DNA of 64,000 nt from Fusobacterium sp. IOR10 (GCF_010367435.1 NZ_WJWY01000002.1:36241-100240), one strand, 5' to 3'. Shown: positions 36,945-46,800, numbered from the stretch's first letter. Program-made: numbers and translations. Notes: a model not told the origin generated them from the sequence alone.

Positions 36945-37064
36945 CTAATAAAATGGAAAATTGTACATTTCATAGTGAAAACAAGTGTTATTTAACAGTT
37001 TTTTGAACTTTTTTAAAATTTTATTTTCGTAAATAATTTAAAATAAAAGGATTACAAATAGAAA

Positions 37065-37170
37065 TATAGCCGTTTATATGGGCTTTTTAGAGGGAGAAAA
37101 TAGACCTATGCAATCCTAGTATAAAGGTTAAAAAGCTCTTTATAATGGAAATCACAAGGTCTATTTTTAG
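37065..37170 (+). ncRNA. Candidate structured RNA
   Basis: In a 430-base gap without a long gene, AAAATAGACCT (37097-37107) pairs perfectly with AGGTCTATTTT (37157-37167). Inside lies a second perfect stem TATAAAG/CTTTATA (37120-37126 with 37138-37144). Just upstream, AGCC/GGCT followed by five T (37068-37089) looks like a small terminator. The nested stems suggest a folded transcript or a terminator-bounded small RNA. No reverse transcriptase or toxin gene of known RNA systems lies next to it. Confidence 0.4.
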
Positions 37171-37339
37171 CTAAAATCAATAATTTTTAGTATTGTAAAG
37201 ATATTTAATTAATGGATTTGATTGAAAGGTGTTATGATGAATTTTTCAAGTAATTTCATTACATATTTTTAATAAATAAAGAAAATAAAATTATATTTAA
37301 GATAGTTTTATTAAAAATTTAAAAAAGGAGGTGAATAAT

Positions 37340-37471
37340 ATGCCACTAAAACCAGGACCTAAACCTATTGCACAATCTACAGGAAAAGTAGATCAAAGAT
37401 ACAGAGACAACAAAAATACTCCAGGAAACACAAAAGAATTAAAACCATCTAAAAGTACAAAGAAAAAATAG
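37340..37471 (+). CDS. Small basic protein (43 residues), unknown
   Basis: A near-perfect AAAGGAGGTGA site stands directly upstream of ATG, and an intrinsic terminator follows, so translation is likely. The product is rich in Lys, Pro and polar residues (MPLKPGPKPIAQSTGKVDQR then YRDNKNTPGNTKELKPSKST and KKK) with no hydrophobic core, so it is probably unstructured alone and nucleic-acid or protein binding. It lies between the two cassette-like units, next to the structured-RNA candidate. No family recognised. Confidence 0.6.
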   Translation: MPLKPGPKPIAQSTGKVDQRYRDNKNTPGNTKELKPSKSTKKK

Positions 37472-37482
37472 GTCTAACAACA

Positions 37483-37515
37483 AAAAGGATGCTGTATATC
37501 AGCATTCTTTTTGCG
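37483..37515 (+). terminator. Intrinsic terminator after the 43-codon gene
   Basis: AAGGATGCTG pairs with CAGCATTCTT (one wobble) around a short AT loop and is followed by T. Confidence 0.75.
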
Positions 37516-37590
37516 TATACATTTGGTCTAAATGTTAACTAATTTTAAAGTGCTGGAAAGATATTGGAATAACAAATGGTTTTTGAAATA

Positions 37591-37632
37591 ATAAAAAGTC
37601 AAGTTTTTAACGTTAAAAACTTGACTTTTTAT
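37591..37632. terminator. 42-bp perfect palindrome, probable bidirectional terminator
   Basis: Two 21-base arms with no spacer, beginning ATAAAAAGTCAAG and mirrored exactly. It lies between the rightward small gene and the leftward rmuC remnant; A and T runs at the ends suit termination in both directions. The length and perfection would also allow cruciform formation. Confidence 0.7.
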
Positions 37633-37656
37633 GTGATGAATATATTTTAGAAACCT

Positions 37657-38358
37657 TTAAATATTTTCAATTAGATTTTCCTTATCAAGTTTAACATCCT
37701 TAATTTTTTCAAAACGATTTCAAATTTTATTTGTAGTTGTTGCGATATCTTTAACATCTTTAGTAACATTATCTATATGTTTTGCTAAAGCTTCCCATCT
37801 AACTTTATATCTATTAAATTCTGTTCCAAGTCTGTTTAATTCTTGATAAATAATGCCAGAATATTTTTCTCTTTCTAAATTTTTAAGAACTACTTGCATT
37901 GTTGATAACACTGACATTAATGTTGTAGGAGAACATATCCACACTTTTTTATTTTGTGAATATTCAATTAAATCAGAATGATACGCATTTAATTCTGCAA
38001 ATATAACTTCAGCTGGTAAGAACATAATAGCTTGATTAGATGTTTCTCCAGGAATGATATATTTATTAGCTATAGCATCTATATGATTTTTAATATCTTT
38101 TTTAAATGCTTTTTCAGAATCTAATTTTTCTGTTTTACTTAGTAATTTATCAGTCATTTTTTTATAATTTTCTAATGGGAATTTAGAATCAATGGCGATG
38201 GTTCCCACTGGCTCAGGTAAGAATAATACAGAATTAAAATTTGTTTTTAAATCTTCACTTAAAGCATCTTTAAATTTAGTAATACTTTTGTTTAAATTTT
38301 CTTTTAATTCAGCTGAATCTTTTAAAACTTTTTCATTTGTAGTATTTATTTTATTTAA
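37657..38358 (-). pseudogene. rmuC: rmuC remnant (C-terminal part) with an internal TGA
   Basis: The signature LPEPVGTIAIDSKFPLENYKKM, then FLPAEVIFAELNAYHSDLIE and WICSPTTLMSVLSTMQVVLK, identify RmuC, a nuclease-like protein affecting DNA inversion. The N-terminal membrane anchor, most of the coiled coil and the segment before the core are missing: only NLNKSITKFKDALSEDLKTN precedes the core. The frame is open from the stop of the neighbouring nuclease gene, is interrupted by TGA at 37720-37722, and ends at TAA (37657-37659) after NRFEKIKDVKLDKE, the normal RmuC tail. No start codon with a ribosome site exists. Judged a decayed fragment. Confidence 0.8.
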
Positions 38359-39381
38359 TCATTTCCATTCTTTTTTTGAAAGAAGACTTGCAATTATTTC
38401 TACAGTTGGCAATGTTTCTTTTTTATCAAGGCTATCTTTCAATATATCTTTTAAATCTTGAAAACGATGACCTTGAATTCCTCCAGGTGAAGTTTTTATA
38501 TAGTTGGTTTTATAGAATTTATCAACTATTGTATATTCATATTCACAACTCCCTAAGTCCCAATCTAACTCTTTATAGGAATCAGTTATTATATTTTGTA
38601 TTCTATTTGTTTCATCTTCATTTAAATCTTCACTTGATTTTAATATTTTTTGATTTTCAACAGTTACATTAACTCTTTTCTTTACTTTTCCAATACCAAT
38701 TACTTTTTTGTCGTGGTATATTCCAATATATCCATGTTCTCCAACATTTCTAGAACTAGGCATATAGTAAATATTATATTTCATATTTAGATTATAACTA
38801 TTTCCACATGGGATAATTCTTAATCTTGAGGCGTTGTCAGTTATTAGTCCTGAGCTTCTACAATATTCTTCATAGTCATCTATAATAGCTATTAAAGTTG
38901 TATCATATTCATTGATAGTATCTCTAAAAACTAAGACAATGTCTCTAAAAGTTGTATTGATTAAATTAATACTTTTATCCTTCTCTTTAATAATTTCAGT
39001 CAAATCTTTAAATTGCTCATGTTTCATTTTAGTTGGGCTAAGTGTTAAGAGAATTTTTTGATCTTCATTATTAAAACTATTTAAGTGATTTAATAATTGA
39101 GAATTCTTAAAATTTTTAGCACTATCCATTTTAGTTTCAATTACTATTTTGAAACTGTTTTGAGTTATGGAACCGTCAGGAATAGAATTGCCATTTTTTT
39201 TCTGTTGTTCAAAATTGATTAATTCTAAGTGAGAATTAAGTTCTTCTCCAAGTAATGAGTTAATAAAATCTATAAATTTATTTGAAGATTCATTATAAAG
39301 TCTAGAAAATAAAAGTAAAGTATTGTTTGTTGCTACATTTTCTTTCTGGTGATATCTTTGAAAATAGTGTATATTTGACAT
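38359..39381 (-). CDS. Predicted PD-(D/E)XK nuclease family protein
   Basis: The 340-residue protein starts at the ATG at 39381, seven bases after AAAGGAG, rather than at a longer frame start. It has a helical N terminus (ENVATNNTLLLFSRLYNESS) and the nuclease core SIPDGSITQNSFKIVIETKM, with Asp69, Glu82 and Lys84 as the probable metal-binding set. QLLNHLNSF and KILLTLSPTK follow. The C-terminal part (YIGIYHDKKVIGIGKVKKRV) is a beta-rich domain of unknown role. Its TGA stop is followed in the same frame by the rmuC remnant. A stand-alone defence nuclease is plausible. Confidence 0.65.
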   Translation of the reverse strand: MSNIHYFQRYHQKENVATNNTLLLFSRLYNESSNKFIDFINSLLGEELNSHLELINFEQQKKNGNSIPDGSITQNSFKIVIETKMDSAKNFKNSQLLNHLNSFNNEDQKILLTLSPTKMKHEQFKDLTEIIKEKDKSINLINTTFRDIVLVFRDTINEYDTTLIAIIDDYEEYCRSSGLITDNASRLRIIPCGNSYNLNMKYNIYYMPSSRNVGEHGYIGIYHDKKVIGIGKVKKRVNVTVENQKILKSSEDLNEDETNRIQNIITDSYKELDWDLGSCEYEYTIVDKFYKTNYIKTSPGGIQGHRFQDLKDILKDSLDKKETLPTVEIIASLLSKKEWK

Positions 39382-39448
39382 AGTTTCATCTCCTTTATAT
39401 TTTGAGAACTCTTTCATAAGTATACTTCAATAAAATATAATTTCAAAA

Positions 39449-39476
39449 TAAATTCCATGAAATTCAGGAAAGAACA
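39449..39476 (+). repeat. Island boundary repeat, copy 3 (start of unit 2)
   Basis: This 28-base sequence, starting TAAATTCCATGAAATTC, is identical to copy 4 at 49103-49130. The two form a perfect direct repeat bounding the 9.6-kb helicase cassette. Downstream homology to copy 1 continues through promoter, mini-ORF and terminator. Confidence 0.92.
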
Positions 39477-39515
39477 CATATTTTTGGATTTAAGTTTAAT
39501 AAATCACAAAAAAGC

Positions 39516-39544
39516 TTTACATTTAAAGGGTAAAGGAGTAAAAT
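39516..39544 (+). promoter_or_regulatory. Promoter of the unit-2 leader
   Basis: TTTACA (39516-39521), a 17-base spacer, TAAAAT (39539-39544). Same boxes and spacing as the unit-1 leader at 33620. Confidence 0.7.
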
Positions 39545-39569
39545 AAAATTAAAAAAATAGGTGATTATA

Positions 39570-39689
39570 ATGGAATTTTTTTCGAATTTTAAAATTATAA
39601 ATTGTAACTTCAAAGGTTATTTTTTTATAGTTGTTAAAAATCCTTGTGATAGCACTATATATAAATATTTGGAAGAACTCTCTTTTTAA
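39570..39689 (+). CDS. Phe-rich leader mini-ORF, unit 2
   Basis: A 39-codon frame with TAGGTG upstream of ATG. It begins MEFFSNFKIINCNFKGYFFI and is homologous to the mini-ORF at 33687. Its last codons and stop lie inside the following terminator hairpin, so a ribosome reaching the end would melt the hairpin. This supports an attenuation role for the four-gene operon; expression as a peptide is not proven. Confidence 0.5.
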   Translation: MEFFSNFKIINCNFKGYFFIVVKNPCDSTIYKYLEELSF

Positions 39690-39706
39690 GGGAGTTCTAT
39701 TTTTTT
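39674..39706 (+). terminator. Leader terminator, unit 2
   Basis: AGAACTCTCTT (39674-39684) pairs with AAGGGAGTTCT (39688-39698) with one wobble and a 3-base loop, followed by a T run. It overlaps the mini-ORF stop and stands 28 bases before the 39734 gene. Confidence 0.85.
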
Positions 39707-39733
39707 ATTGTAAATATTAAAGAGGCGAAGATT

Positions 39734-41356
39734 ATGGATGAAGCAAAGGAGTATAGCGAAGGAATAAAAACATATACAATTACAGCTGAAGAAGCTCAAA
39801 AAAAATATGGAAAAACAATTTCTTATGATAGACATAAATTTTTCTGTAAATATTGCGGAGAATATGTGACTTTTGTTAGAGAAAATAAAAAGAAACCTTA
39901 TTTTAGACATAGAGACGAAAATGAAGATACTAGAGCATGTAATCTTAGAGCTGAAAAAAATGAAAATGTATCTCTTTATGAAAAATTAGGGCCATCTTTA
40001 TATTTGGAAGAATTTAAAAATGATTTTTTTAAATTAAAAGTTGGATTTTCGGGAATAAGAGAGGAATTTAATGAAATTTTAGAGAAATATGATCCAGAAA
40101 TAATTATAGAAAAAGGGAATAATGAAGTTAAATACTCGCTTAAGAACTTTAATAAAAATGAGATTAATTTTAAAAATTTAGAACCTAAATCTAAATATAG
40201 TATTTCTTATGAAGCTAAAGAAGGATTACCTAATATAATAAAAAAGAAATTTTTCAATAAATGGGGAGCTAAAATAGAAGGAATCATAGCAGAAGGAAGT
40301 CTATTTAACAAAAAAGGTAAGTATCATAGGAAGATAAGAGCCAATGATGAGGTCAGTTTATTTACAGATTACTATTTGGTTTCTAAATATCCTTATGAGT
40401 TACAGCAAATGGATGGAATTTTTTTAAAAAAAATAGGGCAGTTATCAATTGAAGAAAGAGCAGTAACTCCATACATAGTATATGATATTAGATTTGATAA
40501 AATAAAAGAAAGTGATGTAAGGAAAATTAGAGAGATATTAAAAGTAATACTTGTTGAAAAATTAGAAGAAATTTCTCTTGTTTGGCCTCCAGCCATTGAA
40601 AATGATAATATAATTTCAACTATAGAGGATAAAAGAAACCTATTTATTATAAAAAATAAAGAAGAAAGAACTAAAGTTTTTAAACATGAAGGGATTTCAG
40701 CTGTGTCTGTTCCCATTGAATATTTTAAAAATTGTTTCTTATTTCAAATAAGAGCTAGAGAAAAAGAGAATCAAATAACTATAAATGATGAATATGGTTC
40801 TATTTATTTAATTCTGAATAAATATTTAAAGGAAATAAATGGTTGTGAAAACTATCTTGAATGTTTTGATGAGAAAAATAATTTTTTAGAAAATGGAGAT
40901 TATACTAAATTACCTTTTAATAAAAAAATTAGAGTAAAATCAGCTAGTAAAACAACAATTATACAACTCAAAAAAAATAACGAAATAATATCTTATAAAA
41001 TAGATAGAGAAGATGGTGTGACAGTTAATGATATTGAATTTGGAGATAAAATATATCAAATTGATGGCATAGAAAAAAAATTATTATTGTCATTCATAAA
41101 AAATAATTTAAAAGATAAAGAAAAATATGATTATGATTTAATATATAGAAAAATTCATAAAGAAAATGGGGAAAAAGTAGAAGTTCCGATTTGGATTAGA
41201 AATATATTATATTTTATTCCTTGTGATACAAAGTTATATAATTTAATAAAAAAGTATACATATAGTAATAGAATACCTTTTAAAGTAATACTTATTTTAA
41301 AAATATTTTTTAATGGTGATATAAAAAAACTTAAGGAGATTAATTATGGAAAATAA
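39734..41356 (+). CDS. CoiA-like zinc-finger protein, first gene of the helicase cassette
   Basis: The 540-residue protein has a CoiA-like N-terminal zinc element: HKFFCKYCGEYVTFVRENKK then PYFRHRDENEDTRACNLRAE, with Cys38, Cys41, His59 and Cys69 as candidate ligands. In CoiA-type proteins such a finger precedes a nuclease domain, but here the rest (residues 80-540) is a long beta/alpha region (YDIRFDKIKESDVRKIREIL) without an evident nuclease triad. The next gene overlaps its end by 11 bases. As the first gene of a conserved-looking operon with a giant helicase it could be the nucleic-acid recognition part. Function unknown. Confidence 0.6.
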   Translation: MDEAKEYSEGIKTYTITAEEAQKKYGKTISYDRHKFFCKYCGEYVTFVRENKKKPYFRHRDENEDTRACNLRAEKNENVSLYEKLGPSLYLEEFKNDFFKLKVGFSGIREEFNEILEKYDPEIIIEKGNNEVKYSLKNFNKNEINFKNLEPKSKYSISYEAKEGLPNIIKKKFFNKWGAKIEGIIAEGSLFNKKGKYHRKIRANDEVSLFTDYYLVSKYPYELQQMDGIFLKKIGQLSIEERAVTPYIVYDIRFDKIKESDVRKIREILKVILVEKLEEISLVWPPAIENDNIISTIEDKRNLFIIKNKEERTKVFKHEGISAVSVPIEYFKNCFLFQIRAREKENQITINDEYGSIYLILNKYLKEINGCENYLECFDEKNNFLENGDYTKLPFNKKIRVKSASKTTIIQLKKNNEIISYKIDREDGVTVNDIEFGDKIYQIDGIEKKLLLSFIKNNLKDKEKYDYDLIYRKIHKENGEKVEVPIWIRNILYFIPCDTKLYNLIKKYTYSNRIPFKVILILKIFFNGDIKKLKEINYGK

Positions 41357-42860
41357 AAATTTTGATATAAAATTTGAAAAAATTGCAGTTGAAAATTTAA
41401 AAGATATATTAGAAATAATAGGAAAGAATAAGTTAGAAAAAATAATTCAAGGAAATAAAAAAGATATTAAAAATGAACCTTTAATTAATGGATTTAGATT
41501 GGGCCATATGGATTTAAATCTAATAATTGATATCTTTTATTCTCAAATAAAATTAAAAAATCAAAATTTATTAAAAGAAATCATAAAAGAAATAATTCAA
41601 AGTATATTTATAGAAACAGAAAAAGAAATATTGAATTTAGAGAAAAATAAAAATTTTGAAGATAATTTTTATAAAATAATTATAGAATCTCCGTTTGTTG
41701 AAAATATATCTTTGTACTTAAAATTTTCAGATGAAAAGTATGATAAAAATATAGAGAAGAATTATAAAGAATATAGGCAAAAATTAAAGGAAAAAGAATT
41801 ATACTTAAATTTAGAAGAAAAAAGAAAAGAAGTAAAATTAAAAGATAAAAAAATTAAAGAAATTGAAAAAGAACATAAAAGTAAAATTGCAAAATTAGAA
41901 AAAGATATCAAAACTTTAAATGATTCTTTAGAGAAAAATAAAGAAAATTTAGAGTTTTTAAAAATTAAAAATATAGAGTTAGAGTCAGATAATAAAAAAA
42001 TTAAAGAGGAAAATAAATCATTAAATAAAAAAGTACTCAAGACCCAAATAAATGTAGATATTAAGAATTTAGAAGAAAAAAAATCTAACTTGGAAAAAAC
42101 ATTGAAATTTTTAAAAGATCAAGAAATAGAAGTAAAACAAGAAATAGAAATTTTAAAAAAAGATGAAGATAAGCTTATAGAAGATTTAGAGTTAAAAGAA
42201 AATAAAAAAGATGATTTATTAAGAAAAGAAAGGGAATTGAAGATAGAAAACAATAGATTGAAAGAAAGCATAGATACATTAAATCTTGAAATGGGAAATT
42301 TTTTAGATAAATTTAATAGTGTTTTTAAAAATAACACTAAGAATAAAAAAGATGATTCTTTAGATGAGGTCTTAGTTTATCAAGTAGAAGATAATTATAA
42401 TATCAAATTATCAGATGAAGAATTATCCGATGAGATAAGAAATAAAAAAAATCTTATAGAAGATTTTATGTATGACTTTTCAGATAATTTAGAAAATGTG
42501 GGTTTAAAATATGATAATGTTTGGTTAGCAAGATATATTTATTCTATTTTATCAAGTGAAGAAATTCCATTATTTGTTGGCTATAGTGCTGTTGATATAT
42601 CAAATGCTTTATCAAATACTGTATGTTCTAAAAATGCAGATATAATAAATATTCCCATGGGATTTAATAATTCTAAAGAGCTTATTAATATAGTTGAAAA
42701 TTGTGAAAGTGAAGTAGTTGTAATTAATAATATTTTAAAAATAAAATATGCAAAGATATTTAATTTATTAAATATAATTTTTAAGAATGAAAACGATAAA
42801 ACTTTTGAATATTTTTCAAAATTCACTTCAAAATTTCTTTTAGGTGATGAAAATGAATGA
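41346..42860 (+). CDS. Long coiled-coil protein, second gene of the helicase cassette
   Basis: The 504-residue protein has a helical N terminus, a coiled coil from about 140 to 330 built of Lys/Glu heptads (KDKKIKEIEKEHKSKIAKLE), and a C-terminal alpha/beta domain from about 375. That domain includes VWLARYIYSILSSEEIPLFV and CSKNADIINIPMGF, then CESEVVVINNIL, which has the look of a degenerate nucleotide-binding fold without a Walker A motif. ATG at 41346 follows AAGGAGA. It overlaps both neighbours, so the four gene products are probably made together. No family recognised; a scaffold or sensor is a guess. Confidence 0.6.
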   Translation: MENKNFDIKFEKIAVENLKDILEIIGKNKLEKIIQGNKKDIKNEPLINGFRLGHMDLNLIIDIFYSQIKLKNQNLLKEIIKEIIQSIFIETEKEILNLEKNKNFEDNFYKIIIESPFVENISLYLKFSDEKYDKNIEKNYKEYRQKLKEKELYLNLEEKRKEVKLKDKKIKEIEKEHKSKIAKLEKDIKTLNDSLEKNKENLEFLKIKNIELESDNKKIKEENKSLNKKVLKTQINVDIKNLEEKKSNLEKTLKFLKDQEIEVKQEIEILKKDEDKLIEDLELKENKKDDLLRKERELKIENNRLKESIDTLNLEMGNFLDKFNSVFKNNTKNKKDDSLDEVLVYQVEDNYNIKLSDEELSDEIRNKKNLIEDFMYDFSDNLENVGLKYDNVWLARYIYSILSSEEIPLFVGYSAVDISNALSNTVCSKNADIINIPMGFNNSKELINIVENCESEVVVINNILKIKYAKIFNLLNIIFKNENDKTFEYFSKFTSKFLLGDENE

Positions 42861-43860
42861 TTTGATTTATGAGATTAATTCAGATTTAAAAATAAAAAAA
42901 TTAGCTGATGAGGACGATACTAGCTTTAAAGCTAGAATCATATATTCAGCTATGTCATTTTGGGTAAGAAGATGTACTTTTGATGATAAAGGGATTTCTT
43001 CAAAACATATTACTTCAAGATGCTCTAAGGTTCTAGAAAATATAATAGAAAGTTATCCAGAAATAAAAGATTGGTTTTTTATAAATAAAAACAATGTAAA
43101 TTATCCAATAATAAAAATAAGAAAGAGATTAATTGCTTCTAGTGAAATAAAATATATTAATTTTAAAAAGGAATTGAGAGAATCTAAGCATCAAGAATTA
43201 GAACTTATGAAAGGAAAATTTATTCGTGGATATTGTGAGAACAAAGGGCTTACAATAAGTAGCTTAGGATATTTTAAAGATATAAGGGAGATACAAGATG
43301 AAGAATTAGTTTTAGCTTTAAATTTTTACTATATAGATAGAATGCCAGCAAAAGAAAAGCTTAAAATGAAAATAAAAAATATAGAATGGAAAAATAGGAA
43401 AAAAAGTAATATAGAAGTTTTTAACAGCAGAAAAAGAAGTATATTATCTAATTCCTTTGAAGATAATTATAATCTTCAAGAAGGTGAGTTAAGTGTTTAC
43501 AGAGAAGGAAGTTATGGTTATGAGTATGGATTTATAAAAAAAGAAGAGGGAGAATATTGGTTTTCTCCAATAGGAGATTATGAAAAGGAACAAAAGGAAG
43601 TAAGAAGATATCAATATGCATTAAGAGATATATATGGAAACAAAGAAAAAGTAAGATATAAGTTTATAAAAGAAAGTAATGCATATAGATTAAAATTATT
43701 TAGTAGGCTTCCAAACCAAGAAGAAAGTATTTTATTTTTATTAGGATGGCCATCTAAAAATATAGATGATTTTTGTAATTTGATTTTTCCTGGAGAAATT
43801 TGGAAATTGATAAAGGGAATAATTAAAAATTTAAACATTAATTTAATAGAGGAGAAATAA
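42853..43860 (+). CDS. Unknown protein, third gene of the helicase cassette
   Basis: The ATG at 42853 lies six bases after AGGTG and overlaps the preceding stop; an upstream GTG at 42844 is less suitable. The 335-residue protein has a helical N-terminal half (FKARIIYSAMSFWVRRCTFD, ITSRCSKVLENIIESYPEIK) and a basic, Tyr-rich C-terminal half (YREGSYGYEYGFIKKEEGEY). There is no signal peptide, membrane helix or clear catalytic motif. It directly precedes the helicase (one base gap) and is probably a dedicated partner. Confidence 0.6.
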   Translation: MNDLIYEINSDLKIKKLADEDDTSFKARIIYSAMSFWVRRCTFDDKGISSKHITSRCSKVLENIIESYPEIKDWFFINKNNVNYPIIKIRKRLIASSEIKYINFKKELRESKHQELELMKGKFIRGYCENKGLTISSLGYFKDIREIQDEELVLALNFYYIDRMPAKEKLKMKIKNIEWKNRKKSNIEVFNSRKRSILSNSFEDNYNLQEGELSVYREGSYGYEYGFIKKEEGEYWFSPIGDYEKEQKEVRRYQYALRDIYGNKEKVRYKFIKESNAYRLKLFSRLPNQEESILFLLGWPSKNIDDFCNLIFPGEIWKLIKGIIKNLNINLIEEK

Positions 43861-43861
43861 C

Positions 43862-46800
43862 ATGAATTATGGAATAGAAAATACGCATAGCGCACTAAAA
43901 AATAAGCTTGTAGACTACATAACTTCTCAATATTTAGGTGAAAACAGATTACTGTTAAAAGCTTGTAAGAAAGAAATTAACAAACCAGGAGTATTGTTTC
44001 AGAAACCATTTATAGAAGCAAATCCAGCCTATGAGACTAAAAAAAATGGAATAAGAGAATCTAAATCCATTCCTCAAGAAGTGAAAAATATTTTATTGGA
44101 TATGATGGATAAAAGGTTAGGTGTTTTTGAAAATCCATTTTCTCATCAAATTGAAGCTTTGGAAAGTTTTTATAAAAAAAAGGATTTATTTATTACAACA
44201 GGTACAGGGTCTGGTAAAACAGAATGTTTTATGTGGCCAATGATAAGTTCAATTGTTTTAGAAGCTAAAAAAAATCCAAACTCTTGGGAGCAAAAAGGAG
44301 TAAGAGCTTTAATGCTTTATCCTATGAATGCTTTAGTATCTGATCAAATAGGCCGTTTAAGGAAAATGATAGGTGACCCTGAAGGGAAATTTAGAGAAAT
44401 TTTCTATAAAAATATAGAAAATAAAGATTTAAGAATCCCAACATTTGGTATGTATACAGGAAGAACTCCTTATCCAGGTGAAGATAAAGAAAGCAAATCA
44501 AAAGAATTAGTAAAAACTATGGAAAAAGATTTAGTTGAAAGAGATGAAAAAATAATAAAAAAACTTATAGATATAGGGAAATACCCATCTAAAATAAATT
44601 TAAAGAATTTTGTAAATAATTTAAAGCTTAATAATCACATTACAGATGAAAATGACGCCGAATTAATTACGAGACAAGAAATGCAAAAGGAATGTCCTGA
44701 TATTTTAATAACTAACTATTCAATGCTTGAATATATGCTTAGTAGACCAATAGAAAAAAATATTTGGGAAGAGACTAAGAGATGGTTAAATGAAGATAAA
44801 AATAATCAATTATTATTAATAATCGATGAAGCTCATATGTATAAGGGATCTTCAGGTGGTGAAGTATCGTATTTAATTAGAAGATTATTAAGTAAATTAA
44901 ATATATCTCGAAAAAAAATAAGAGTCATATTGACTAGTGCTAGTATTCCTAAAGATGGGATAAAAAAAGTTGAAGAATTTGCATGTGATTTAACTGGAGA
45001 GGAAATAGAAAATAATAATTTTGAAATAATATATGGAAAGCAAGAAAAAATAAATGAAAAAGAAGGGAAAGAACTAGATTTCACAAAATTACTAGATTTT
45101 GATATAGATAGATTTCAGATGGAAGATTTTAAAAAACTTTTAGCAATAAACGATTTTATAAAACTAGGGGATATTAATGTAAAGGAATCTTTTTCCAATT
45201 ATTCACAAGCTCAAGTTTTTTTATATGATTACTTAAACGATTTAAAACCTATGAAAAAAATAATGAAACTTTGCAGGGGGAATGCAGTTTCATTTGAAGA
45301 GCTAATAAAAAATATTTTTAAAGATGATAATAAAGAAGTAGCTGAAAGAAAATTAGAAATATTATTAAGTCTAGCTCCATTAGCTAAGAATAAAGAAAAT
45401 CAAATTTTATTTCCAGCTAGATTACATATGATGTTTAGAGGTTTGCAAGGATTATATGCTTGTAGTAATCCTAATTGCGGGAATGATTCCAAATTAAATT
45501 TAGGAGAAATTTTTTTAAGTGAAAGAAAAGATATTTGCCCGAAATGTGGAAGTAAAATTTATGAAGTCGTTAATGATAGACATTGTGGAGCCCTGTTCTT
45601 AAAAGGTTATATGTATTTTAATGGGAAATATGAAAATTTCTTTTGGAATAAGTTAGGAGATCAATTTGATGGTAATGTGAAAGAAGTTCATATGTATGTC
45701 ATCCCTAAAGAGAGCGATATAATAGGAAAGAAAGATATAAAAATAGGATGGCTGAATTCTTTAACTGGAAAATTTTATGAAAATGATAACTATAAAGATG
45801 AAAAAGGTTATCTTCATGTTGCTTATAATACAAAAGAATATAAAGGAAAGCCTAACATTAAAACTTTTTACAACTGTCCAAAATGTGGGAGAAGTCATTT
45901 AAACATTTCTGATTTTTTCACAAAGGGAAATGAGGCTTTTTATAATGTTACAGCAGAGCAATTACGTATTCAATCAGCAAATATTTTTGATGAGGAAAAA
46001 TTAAAAAGATTTCCTAATGCTGGAAGAAAAGTATTATTATTTTCAGATAGTAGACAAAGAGCAGCAAAATTGGCAAAAGATTTAACAAGGGCAGCAGATG
46101 ATGATGCTGTTAGAAAAATAATGGTTCTTGCAGTGAAAAAATTAAATGAATGGGCTGAAAAAAATGATGAAGAACCTAATATAGATTTGTTATATATTCC
46201 TTTTTTAGAGATAGCCTATAATAATAATTTACAATTATTTTATGGGGAAGAAAAAGAAAGATTTAAAGAAGATTTAAAAAGTATAGGAAATAAAATTAGA
46301 AGAGCAAAAAGGAAGAAAAGATCTTTAAAGTATAAAGATATAAAGGGTGATATTGATAATCCACCAGGTTTATATTATGAGCAGTTGTTAAAATTATTAT
46401 GCAATAGTTATCACTCTTTGTCAGACATAGGTTTATGTTGGGTTGAGCCTTGTGAAGAAGCTGACAATTTTGAAGAATTTGAAGAGATTGAAGAAATTAT
46501 AGAAAAGAAGGAAATAAATTTAGCTATGGAAGAATTTATAGATTTATTTTCAGCTTGGGCAAATTATATAATGAAAGATTCTTATTCTTTAGGAGAAAAG
46601 ATAGATAATGAGATAAGAAGAAATATAAGATCTTTTTCCTTTGATAAATTTGGTGTATCAAAAAGTGATTTTAAACTTCCTAAATATCTAATAAAAATTT
46701 TAGAAATAGAAAGAAACTTTTTAGATAAAGATTTTAAGAAACTCAAAGAAATGTTTTTTATATTTTTAAAAAAAGGTGAAAAAGACTATTATTTGAAATT

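Noticed and set aside
37065..37170. Retron or type III toxin-antitoxin RNA
   Set aside because: No reverse transcriptase or ToxN-like gene is nearby, and there is no tandem repeat of an antitoxin RNA. Kept only as an unnamed structured-RNA candidate.
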